Position numbers and translations under genes: made by a program. A DNA stretch of 64,000 nucleotides from Bacteroidota bacterium. Its GTDB lineage: Bacteria > Bacteroidota > Bacteroidia > UBA4408. The notes beneath the pieces were generated by a model. The model made no database searches. It saw only the letters and a list, made by a program, of their open reading frames with translations, and was not told the DNA's origin. Of the stretch, positions 55,802 through 64,000 are shown one piece after another (position 1 is the stretch's first letter; each line of letters begins with the position of its first letter). The stretch covers positions 496,001-560,000 of the forward strand of contig JADKCP010000003.1 in the NCBI GenBank assembly GCA_016718805.1, written 5' to 3'.

Positions 55802-58084
55802 TTACTCGAGTAACAATTTTAATTTTTTAAATGCAAGTTGATTGGCAGGGGTATTTACGGAAGAAAAAACTTTGCGTTTTTCTTTGTTGGTAAGGTGCCA
55901 GCTTAGCGAAATGTTGTCCCAATATTGGTTATAAAGTACAAAATCAATTACATCAATTTTTCCGTTGTACCAGGAACCTGCATAATTCAGTAGGTCGCTT
56001 TGATTAAAATCCTGCACATGAAATAAGTTTCCATACAAGCTGCCAACAGGTTCTTCAATGGATTGTATAATAGTTTTTGGAGGATTGGGTTCGACTGTAA
56101 AATTCTTATCGCGGTCGCGAATTTGCAGTATAATGACGCCACTGGTATTTTCTTCAATCCATTTATGAAATGTGTATAAAAACTGAATACTGGTTTCTTT
56201 ACCAAAATTATCGCGAACACCGGCATCCATAACTTCCATCGCTGGTTTGCTAGGCAATGACACAGTTGGCAGAATGTAGGGAAATGTAGCACTCATGCGC
56301 AGTGCACTTGTAAACAATACATTACTGGCTTCTTGTTGTTGAAAATAGCGTGAAAATTCAATGGCCGGTGGAACGTTGCTTACCGCTATATTACTTGATT
56401 TGCGCGATTGAGTAAGGTAAGAAACAGGAAGCGGTGAAATAATTAATTTGCGGCCATCGTTAATGATGGTTGGACTAAGCACCATCATTGGTATTTCGGC
56501 ATTTTTTTCAGGAAGATAATAGTCGTGTAATTTTTTAGCAAGAATGTAATTGGTGTTTTCATTGAGTTTTCGTTCAAAGGCAAATGCCCTGTCGCGGCCG
56601 TATTTGTAGCGACCTTCAGTTACACTTTGTAAAGGAAAAAACCAATCATTAACGGCCATACTTAAGGCAATAGGATTGAGCAAATCTTTTGAAATATTGT
56701 TACGTAATTGAGGATGATGAATATTTTTTAGCTGCTGCTTTTTATTCATTAGCATTAATTCTCTTAAGTAAGCAGCTCCAATAATACCACCTGAAGCACC
56801 GGTAATTAATTGCGTATGACGAAGCAACTCTCCATGAAGCATACTGTCGGCATACTGCAATGAATAAAATGTCCACAAGGTTGATCGTAAACCACCACCA
56901 CTTGTATTTACCAAAATAAGTTTTGGTTTTCGTTTGAGTTTGCGACTGTTGGCAGAGTTTTTAATTCGCCAGTTATTAAGCACCTCGATGGTAAAAGCAA
57001 TATCTTGTTTTTTTTGTGTGCTAAGAGTGTCGTACGAGCGTATTTTAGCATTGCTGAATTCGGCTTCAGGAGCGTTATAATTCATGTTATAAGCCTTGTT
57101 TCTATTTTTAAAGAAGTCGAATTGGTATAAAAAATTGATGGTAATAATGAGCAAAACAAAAACAGTGGTACTCCATGCTCTAAACCAATTGTACAATGCA
57201 GAGTTAACCATCAGATACATCGTAAAAAGGAGCATTAAGCTTGCACCTGCCGGTATATTAAAAAAATCAACATCTCTAAAAAATCCAATGGTTAACAAGC
57301 TAACAATAGCTACCAATTCAAAAGTTGCAGCGTTTTTATGATTTTGTTTTAACACCCTTAGCAAGGTGCGTTTTTCATAACTATCGATGTCTTGTACTTT
57401 TTTTAGTTTAAAAAAATTGCTCAAATACAATTGCACATGAATGTCTTTTTCAATTTTATAATTCATGGCATCCCACTTTTTTTTGCGGGCTAAAAATGCT
57501 TTGTTGAGTGCTTTAAATGAAGGATCGAGCACTTGCTCGGTTTCAATTCCAAACATTTTATACACATCCTTATTGGTAGTAAAGAAGTAGGATAAAGATA
57601 AAAACAGAAATAAAAGTAAGCCGCCTAAGAAGCCTGCTAAATCAAAGAAGACTTGCGATTTTTCAACAAATTGATCGCTCCGTTGGAAGGTGTAAATTTG
57701 ATATAGATAGGTGATTAAAAAGAGCAGGGGAATAATGGAGTTATTTAAACAATATTTCATGAAGGGGTTTTTCAGCGTTCCTAAAAAAGGAAAATGAAAT
57801 CCGTTGATGATGTAACTTGAAATATTAAATGCCATTATAAATCCACCCGTGGCAAAGCCAACAATAAAATAGGAGAGGGCATCAACTTTATCAAAGTATT
57901 CGGGATTCAAAAACAAATAAGGAATGCCGTAACGTGGAGCAATGCTTTTGGTAATAAGTCCAAAAACTAAGGTCCAAAATACCAAGAGTACATGGTTACG
58001 TTTAAACAATAAAATCAGTAGTTGCACCGGAAAAAAGTACAGTACGGTTCTCACCTTTTGACTTTTGAGAATAAATAATCTCAT
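55802..58084 (-). CDS. Patatin-like phospholipase with N-terminal multi-TM region
   Basis: A 760-aa membrane protein. The N-terminal half holds about eight hydrophobic helices in two groups (20-165 and 255-315). The C-terminal half is a patatin-like acyl hydrolase: oxyanion Gly-rich NTSGGGLRST (about 393-402), nucleophile motif TGASGG (GxSxG with Ser near 429), and the catalytic Asp in MDAGVRDNFG (about 644-653). Such enzymes cleave acyl chains from phospholipids. Fusion to a large membrane region suggests action on inner-membrane lipids. Flanked by acnA and the histidine-degradation pair, 37 bp from the latter, but with no obvious functional link. Confidence 0.85.
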   Translation of the reverse strand: MRLFILKSQKVRTVLYFFPVQLLILLFKRNHVLLVFWTLVFGLITKSIAPRYGIPYLFLNPEYFDKVDALSYFIVGFATGGFIMAFNISSYIINGFHFPFLGTLKNPFMKYCLNNSIIPLLFLITYLYQIYTFQRSDQFVEKSQVFFDLAGFLGGLLLFLFLSLSYFFTTNKDVYKMFGIETEQVLDPSFKALNKAFLARKKKWDAMNYKIEKDIHVQLYLSNFFKLKKVQDIDSYEKRTLLRVLKQNHKNAATFELVAIVSLLTIGFFRDVDFFNIPAGASLMLLFTMYLMVNSALYNWFRAWSTTVFVLLIITINFLYQFDFFKNRNKAYNMNYNAPEAEFSNAKIRSYDTLSTQKKQDIAFTIEVLNNWRIKNSANSRKLKRKPKLILVNTSGGGLRSTLWTFYSLQYADSMLHGELLRHTQLITGASGGIIGAAYLRELMLMNKKQQLKNIHHPQLRNNISKDLLNPIALSMAVNDWFFPLQSVTEGRYKYGRDRAFAFERKLNENTNYILAKKLHDYYLPEKNAEIPMMVLSPTIINDGRKLIISPLPVSYLTQSRKSSNIAVSNVPPAIEFSRYFQQQEASNVLFTSALRMSATFPYILPTVSLPSKPAMEVMDAGVRDNFGKETSIQFLYTFHKWIEENTSGVIILQIRDRDKNFTVEPNPPKTIIQSIEEPVGSLYGNLFHVQDFNQSDLLNYAGSWYNGKIDVIDFVLYNQYWDNISLSWHLTNKEKRKVFSSVNTPANQLAFKKLKLLLE

Positions 58085-58121
58085 GTGCTTAACTGATGTT
58101 AGTAAATCAGATTTTACTGAT

Positions 58122-59810
58122 TTAGTTTATTTTTTCATGAACAATTTTCAAAATAGCACTTTCTGCTTCTAGTGTTTTTTGTTCAATTATTTTTCCTTTT
58201 TCAATGATTGCTGCAGTGTATGCTTTATCTGTTAGTCCGCTAGCGTTAATTCGCACATTTAAAAACGCTCCCATCACTGCCGAGCGCGCACACAATGCTC
58301 CCACACCTGCATCGGTCACTGAATTCGGGTTACCATAGGCACACATTGCTTTGCAAATTTCCATTGCAGCAAAACTCAATTCCATTACTTTAAACGGTAC
58401 CTCAATTGCATATTTTGTAGCATTCTGTATTTCTTGAGTGCGCGATTTTTTTTCCTCCTCAGTTCCTTTAGGAAGTGAAAATGCAGCCATAATTTTATTG
58501 AAAGCTGCAGTATCTTCGTCAACTAGTTTAAGCAAGTCGTTTTTTAAAGCTTCACCTTTTACCGCCCAGTTCGAAAATTCTTCCCAACGCTCGTCCCAAC
58601 CTGGTTTGTGAGCCGATAAATTGGCAACCATGGTAGCAAGCGAAACGCCTAATGCTGCCATGTAAGCCGAAATGGAACCACCTCCCGGAGCAGGACTTTC
58701 ACTGGCTGTTTCATTTGCAAAATCAACCAAATTCATTGAAACTAATTTGGCATCGGATTTATTTTTGAGTAAATATTCAATGATGCGTTCCTCCGGATTA
58801 AAAGGTGCTAGCTCATCGAGCCCCATTGATTTTACAGCTATTTTAATGAGTTCTTTTTCAGAAACTCCTAACGAGCGTTGTTGCTTTTGTAAGAAATATT
58901 TTCCTGCATCTAACATGGCTTTTAATGGAATTAATCCTACCAATTCAGAACCGGTTACACGAATGCCACGTTCATTTGCTTTTTTGCATACTTCATCAAA
59001 AGCTATATGCACCGGTGTTATATTGATGTTGGTAAGGTTCATCGAGATTTGAGCCACCCCATATTCTTCAATAAACCAGCCGATTGCTTTTACTGATTTT
59101 AAAGTTCCAGGAATATTTACTGGTTTACCCGCTTCGTCGGTTACAATTTTTCCGGTAACCGGATTACCTTCACGTTTTACTCGTCCTGCTTCACGCACAT
59201 CAAAAGCAATGGCATTTGCTCTGCGTGTTGAAGTGGTGTTTAAATTAATGTTGTAAGCAACTAAAAAATCGCGGGCACCAATTACAGTACTGCCTGCTTT
59301 AGCAGAATGTTCAGCAGGTCCAAAATCGGGTTTCCATTCGGGCAATTTAATTTTTTTGAAAAATCCTTCGTACTCACCGGCGCGAATTACAGACAGATTG
59401 TTTCGAGCGGCATTTGACTGAGCTGCTTCGTATAAATACACAGCAATGCCTATTTCAGAACCAACGCGTGCCGCAAGTTTTTTTGCGTATTCGGCTGTTT
59501 CCTCCATACTGATACCGGCAATAGGAATGAGTGGACAAACATCGGTAGCACCCATACGTGGATGTTCGCCTTTGTGCTTGCTCATATCAATTAATTCACT
59601 CGCTTTTTTAATGGCCCAGAAGGCAGCTTCAATAACCGCTTCAGGAGCACCAACAAATGTAACAACTGTGCGGTTGGTAGCTTTTCCGGGATCAACATTT
59701 AAAAGTTTAACCCCTTCCACTTTTTCTATTTGATCGGTAATTTGACGGATAATGCTTAGGTCGTTTCCTTCGCTAAAATTAGGAACACATTCGATAAGTT
59801 GGTTTTTCAT
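58122..59810 (-). CDS. ftcD: Glutamate formimidoyltransferase / formimidoyltetrahydrofolate cyclodeaminase (FTCD fusion)
   Basis: A 562-aa fusion. The N-terminal two thirds form glutamate formimidoyltransferase (IECVPNFSEGNDLSII, HKGEHPRMGATDVCPLIPI, VAYNINLNTTSTRRANAIAFDVRE). The last ~200 residues form the cyclodeaminase (FANETASESPAPGGGSISAYMAALGVSLATMVANLS). Together they move the formimino group of N-formimino-glutamate to folate and release ammonia in histidine degradation. The two activities are often separate genes in bacteria; the fused form resembles the animal enzyme. It starts 33 bp after hutI and is surely co-transcribed. Confidence 0.95.
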   Translation of the reverse strand: MKNQLIECVPNFSEGNDLSIIRQITDQIEKVEGVKLLNVDPGKATNRTVVTFVGAPEAVIEAAFWAIKKASELIDMSKHKGEHPRMGATDVCPLIPIAGISMEETAEYAKKLAARVGSEIGIAVYLYEAAQSNAARNNLSVIRAGEYEGFFKKIKLPEWKPDFGPAEHSAKAGSTVIGARDFLVAYNINLNTTSTRRANAIAFDVREAGRVKREGNPVTGKIVTDEAGKPVNIPGTLKSVKAIGWFIEEYGVAQISMNLTNINITPVHIAFDEVCKKANERGIRVTGSELVGLIPLKAMLDAGKYFLQKQQRSLGVSEKELIKIAVKSMGLDELAPFNPEERIIEYLLKNKSDAKLVSMNLVDFANETASESPAPGGGSISAYMAALGVSLATMVANLSAHKPGWDERWEEFSNWAVKGEALKNDLLKLVDEDTAAFNKIMAAFSLPKGTEEEKKSRTQEIQNATKYAIEVPFKVMELSFAAMEICKAMCAYGNPNSVTDAGVGALCARSAVMGAFLNVRINASGLTDKAYTAAIIEKGKIIEQKTLEAESAILKIVHEKIN

Positions 59811-59843
59811 AGTTGTTTATAGGTAGAAAATATACTAATTGAA

Positions 59844-61097
59844 TTAAAAATTTTGAACTTGTCCATTGAGAATTACTGTATCAATTAAATCGGTTGCAAA
59901 GTTATAGGGAATAAATCCGTATCCCGGAATTTCTTTGGTTAGAAATACATTTGCTTTTTTACCAATACAAATACTTCCATGTGTTTCGCTTACCTGCATA
60001 GCATAAGCCGAGTTTATGGTTGCAGCATTTATTGCTTCTTCCGGCGTTAAGCCATATTGTACGCACAACAAGGATAGCATAAAATTCATATTTCCACTAG
60101 GGCTGCTACCCGGATTGTAATCAGTTGCAACTGCTAATGGTAAGCCTGCATCAATCATTTTTCGAGCAGGAGGGTTAGGGAGTGATAAAAAGAAAGCAGC
60201 ACCCGGTAAAACTGTTGGCATAGTTTCGGAAGCGAGTAAGGCTTTAATTTCATCTTCACCAACAAATTCAAGATGATCGACGCTTATGGCTCCGCATTTT
60301 ACACCAGCCTGCACACCTCCCGAATTACTCATTTGATTGGCATGTACTTTTGGAATTAGTCCAAACGATATAGCTGCAGTTAATATTTTTATGGTTTCAT
60401 CAGGAGTAAAATAGCCTTTCTCACAAAACACATCACAATAAGTTGCAAGTTTTTCTTCGGCAATTTTTGGCAACATATCCTGTATAATTAAATCAATATA
60501 TTTTTCACGATTTGCCTTGTATTCAGTAGGAATTGCATGAGCACCAAGAAAGGTAGCCTTGATGGTTACTGGGGTTAAACTTTGAAGTTTTTTAATAACC
60601 CGCAGCATTTTTAACTCATCTTCAACCGATAAGCCATAGCCGCTTTTAATTTCAATGGCACCGGTACCCATGCGCACCACTTCATTCAAACGCATGAGCG
60701 CGCTTTGCAGCAATTCTTCTTCACTTGCAGCATGTAGTTTTTTGGCTGAATTTAAAATGCCTCCACCTCGATTGGCAATCTCTTCATAAGTCAACCCGTT
60801 TATGCGATCAACAAATTCTCCTTCGCGTGTACCTGCATATACAAGGTGTGTATGCGAATCGCACCAACAAGGGAACACAAGTTTATTGCTGGCATCAATC
60901 ACTTGTAAGTTAGTCCAGTCGCTAATCCCGGGCCAGTCATCCATTTTTCCGAAATCAACTATGGTATCATTTTCAATGGCAAGGTAGGCATCTTCAATGC
61001 AAGGAAGTAACTTCATTTCATTACCTGCAACTTTTGCTAAACCTTTGTCATCGCGTGTTTGAATGAGGTTTTTAATATTTTTAATGAGTAATTTCAT
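59844..61097 (-). CDS. hutI: Imidazolonepropionase
   Basis: A 417-aa amidohydrolase that opens imidazolone-propionate to N-formimino-glutamate in histidine degradation. Metal-site motif HTHLVYAGTREGEF (about 82-95), INGLTYEEIANRGGGIL, EIKSGYGLSVEDELKML, a metal His in KVHANQM, the DHLEF motif and the last Asp in ATDYNPGSSP are all visible. It is first in the operon with FTCD, which uses its product. hutH and hutU are not in the window and must lie elsewhere if the pathway is complete. Confidence 0.96.
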   Translation of the reverse strand: MKLLIKNIKNLIQTRDDKGLAKVAGNEMKLLPCIEDAYLAIENDTIVDFGKMDDWPGISDWTNLQVIDASNKLVFPCWCDSHTHLVYAGTREGEFVDRINGLTYEEIANRGGGILNSAKKLHAASEEELLQSALMRLNEVVRMGTGAIEIKSGYGLSVEDELKMLRVIKKLQSLTPVTIKATFLGAHAIPTEYKANREKYIDLIIQDMLPKIAEEKLATYCDVFCEKGYFTPDETIKILTAAISFGLIPKVHANQMSNSGGVQAGVKCGAISVDHLEFVGEDEIKALLASETMPTVLPGAAFFLSLPNPPARKMIDAGLPLAVATDYNPGSSPSGNMNFMLSLLCVQYGLTPEEAINAATINSAYAMQVSETHGSICIGKKANVFLTKEIPGYGFIPYNFATDLIDTVILNGQVQNF

Positions 61098-61327
61098 AGC
61101 TAAGGTGTGAGTTTCGTTACAAAGTTGTGCTGCAACTTGTCACGAAATTTCAAAGATGAAAAAAAATATTGATTCAGATGAGTAAGCAATGTTTAAATAT
61201 TAACTCACTCCTGTTTACTAATTTTTCAAGAAAAATAGCGCAATTCAGCAACTGGAATTTTCAATTGTGTAAATTAAATGCTAACTTTAAACTCCTTTTT
61301 TTAGATGCAATTTTATCCAACATACTT

Positions 61328-64000
61328 ATGAATAAAACACTATTTGTTGTAAGTTTTTTATGGTTATTCGGAACCGGTGCATTCGCAAGCAACCGTGCTG
61401 TAAATACTGGGCAAAAAACCAGCTATCCGCTCCAGCTGATTGAAAATGAATACGTGCAAAACACGGTAATTATTCGACTAAAAGTCGAGTATCGCAATCT
61501 AGCGGATGTACAAACTATTCACTCACTACCACTTCAAAAATACCTATCAACTCTGGGTCGTATGTACTTCAAAAAAAGTTTCCCAAGCATACAGCACCTA
61601 CCCAACAAGTGAATGAACGAGGTGAACGATTGGTAGATTTATCTTTGATTTATGAACTAAAGTACACACAAACAGTAGCGCTCGATAAAGTAATGAATGC
61701 GCTACTAGCATTTGGATTATTTGAATATGCCGAACCGCATTACATTCCCAAAGCATTGTATATTCCTAATGACCCACAGGCAGATTCTGTGAGTGGAGCA
61801 CAGTATCATTTAAAAAATATTCGGGCTTATCAAGGTTGGGATATTAGTAAAGGCGATACCAATGTGGTGATAGGAATTACTGATACCGGTTTTGATTTTA
61901 CACACGAAGATTTGGTTGACAATGTGAAATTAAATTATTTGGATCCGCTTGATAATGTTGACAACGACAACGATGGTTACGTGGATAATTATAAAGGATG
62001 GGATTTAGGAATGATGGATAATAATCCGCAATTCAGCAATGCATCTCCGCATGGTGTTTTTGTGAGTGGTTGCGCAGGAGCTACTACCGACAATGATACC
62101 GGAATTGCAGGAAGCGGTTTTAAATGTAAATTATTACCTATTAAAATTTCCGACGACAATGGATTTTTAACCATGGCTTATGAAGGAATTGTATATGCTG
62201 CTGATCATGGTTGTCAGATTATTAATTGCTCTTGGGGTGGAACCGGTGGTAGCCAATTTGGACAGAGCATTGTTGACTATGCTACGTTTAACATGAACTC
62301 GTTGGTGATGGCTGCGGCAGGAAATAACGATTTAGAATTAGTGTTTTATCCATCGGCTTACAACAATGTAATTAATGTTGGAGGATCGGACTCAATTGAT
62401 AAAAAGTGGGACGATCCGGCAGTGGCCAATCATGGTTCAAACTATGGAATTTACTTGGATGTGTTTGCTCCGGGGGATGAATTGTACAGTACCTGGGGAG
62501 GAAATACCTATTTGCAAGGAGGTACCAGTGGAACTTCTTTTGCATGTCCCATTGCTGCTGGCGTAGCAGGAATTATTAAATCATATTATCCAAGCTATTC
62601 GGCCAAGCAAATTGGAGAACAGTTAAAAGTTACCTGCGACAACATGGATGTTTTACCTCAAAATGCGCCGTATGTTGGTAAACTGGGTTATGGGCGAATA
62701 AATTTGTATAGAGCGCTTACGGAAACCAATTTGCCTTCAATAGAATTGAGCAGTTATTCCATTACCGACAATAACGACAATGCTTTGGTGCTTGGTGATA
62801 CTGCGCGCCTCAGTGCAATTTTTACAAATTATTTAGCTCCGGCTTCAAATGTAACTGCTACAATTAGCAGCAGTTCGCCTTTTATAAGTATACTTAGTAA
62901 CACATCAAGTTTAGGTTCAATTCCAACCTTAGGAACTGCCAACAACAATGGATTTCCATTTACATTTAAAGTGCTTCCTAATGCTCCTTTGAATTATAAA
63001 GTGATTCTTAAAGTAAGTATTTTTAATGGGGTATTTACATCAATTCAATATGTTGAAGTGGTTATTAATGTTGATTACATTAATGTAGCAATTAACGATG
63101 TTGCAACTTCGGTTACCAGCACAGGCCGTATCGGTTATAGCTTGATTAATCAGGATCAAGGTTTAGGATTTACTTATTTAAACAGTACTTCGCAATTGTT
63201 TGAAGGTAGTTTAATGATTGGAAATTCGGCTACCCAAGTATCTGATATGGTGCGCAGCACAGCAACCACAAGCGACAATGATTTTGTTTCTTTGGTGCTT
63301 GTGCAAAAAGTATTGCCGGCAGTTACTTCCGACTTTGATTTATGGGGTTATTTTAACGATGATTTAGCAGGAGCAAATAAACTAAACGTTGGAGTACGTC
63401 ACGATACCTATGCTTGGACTTCCACTCCTAACCGAAAATACATCATCCGAAAATTCACCGTTTATAACAATAATGTTATTCCTTTATCAACGCTTTATAC
63501 CGGTTTGTTTGCCGATTGGGACATACAAAATGCCTCTTTTAACAAAGCCGATTACGACAGTGTTAACAAAATGGGTTACAGCTATAGTACCCAAGCCAAT
63601 CCAATTTATTGTGGTATAAAATTACTTTCTCCTTCTCCAATTTTAGTTAATTCACTCGACAATGTTGGAGGTGGTGCAGGAGGTATTGATGTTACGGATG
63701 GCTTTACAACTGCTGAAAAATACCAAGCTTTAAGCAACAACCGCTTGCAAGCCGGGAATACTTCTGTTAATGGAAACGATGTGCTGCAGGTAGTTAGTGC
63801 AGGTCCTTTTTCATTGGCTCCCGACGATAGCGCAACAGTGGTATTTGCGCTTTTGGCTGGTGATAATTTACTCGATTTACAAACTGTAGCTGCTGCCGCT
63901 CAGCAAAAATATGATTCTCTTTATTCGGTTGGAATTGCTAAAAATAATGGTGAAACTAGCTTTATGAAACTCTATCCTAATCCCGCTAAGGAAATATTGA
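61328..64000 (+). CDS. Subtilisin-like (S8) secreted protease with T9SS tail, frameshifted and cut by the window end
   Basis: ATG at 61328 starts signal peptide MNKTLFVVSFLWLFGTGAFA. The first frame ends at 61612; adding one base to the A7 run at 61571-61577 continues it (FKKKFPKHTAPTQQVNERGERLVDL) without a stop to the window end. Catalytic triad: Asp in GITDTGFDFTHEDL (near 61877), His in NASPHGVFVSG (near 62049) and Ser in GGTSGTSFACPIAAGVAG (near 62536). A pro-region of about 150 residues precedes the protease domain, beta-sandwich domains follow, and the T9SS tail begins FMKLYPNPAKEIL at the edge. It would act as an extracellular protease. Confidence 0.85.

Overview
The window looks like a chromosomal segment from an AT-rich member of the Bacteroidota. 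Supporting signs are about eleven secreted proteins with type IX secretion (T9SS) type-A C-terminal sorting domains, a type III glutamine synthetase, promoters of the form TTG-N19-21-TANNTTTG, and almost no Shine-Dalgarno sequences. No rRNA, tRNA, CRISPR array, phage module, transposase or integrase gene was seen.

Layout. 0.1-6.3 kb: GNAT acetyltransferase and heme A synthase in an ATGA-overlap pair, a lipoprotein, rplU-rpmA, an ArsC-like/DUF1801 pair, a T9SS cargo and a membrane protein. 6.3-12.6 kb: two T9SS cargo genes, a TPR/LuxR-type membrane regulator, rluF and a DbpA-like helicase. 12.66-14.60 kb: a compact island that reads as an integron-like gene-cassette array on the minus strand. 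It holds a CPBP protease cassette and a second cassette with a nonsense-broken gene plus a small ORF, each followed by an attC-like inverted repeat. 14.6-23.3 kb: thioesterase, glutamine synthetase III, YwbE, a PD40/SPOR envelope protein, a thioredoxin-like protein and two unknowns. 23.3-38.5 kb: a block of very large T9SS adhesin- or cargo-type genes, flanked in part by two copies of a 51-bp exact repeat. 38.9-42.7 kb: TatA, a PorE-like OmpA protein and purM. 42.8-44.8 kb: an AlbA_2/HATPase gene followed by another attC-like repeat. 44.9-49.4 kb: a four-gene polysaccharide export and sugar-modification operon (Wzm/Wzt-type ABC transporter, sugar epimerase, DegT aminotransferase). 49.8-53.2 kb: two more T9SS cargos. 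53.4-61.1 kb: aconitase, a multi-TM patatin, and a histidine-degradation pair (FTCD, hutI). 61.3 kb to the end: a subtilisin-like T9SS protease that runs off the window.

A recurring oddity is that five genes are split by one-base deletions, eight in all. Each is repaired by adding one base to a short homopolymer, and one repaired gene then has exactly the length of its tandem paralogue (692 aa). This points to consensus homopolymer under-calling, or less likely to real decay or phase variation. These genes are annotated at full repaired extent. One further lesion, an in-frame TGA in a cassette gene, is a substitution and does not fit that explanation.

How the genes work together: the secreted cargos would leave the inner membrane by Sec signal peptides and cross the outer membrane through a T9SS encoded elsewhere. 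The OmpA/PD40 and SPOR/PD40 proteins could help anchor such envelope machinery. The ABC exporter operon would supply surface polysaccharide, possibly including the A-LPS on which T9SS type-A cargo is anchored (inference).
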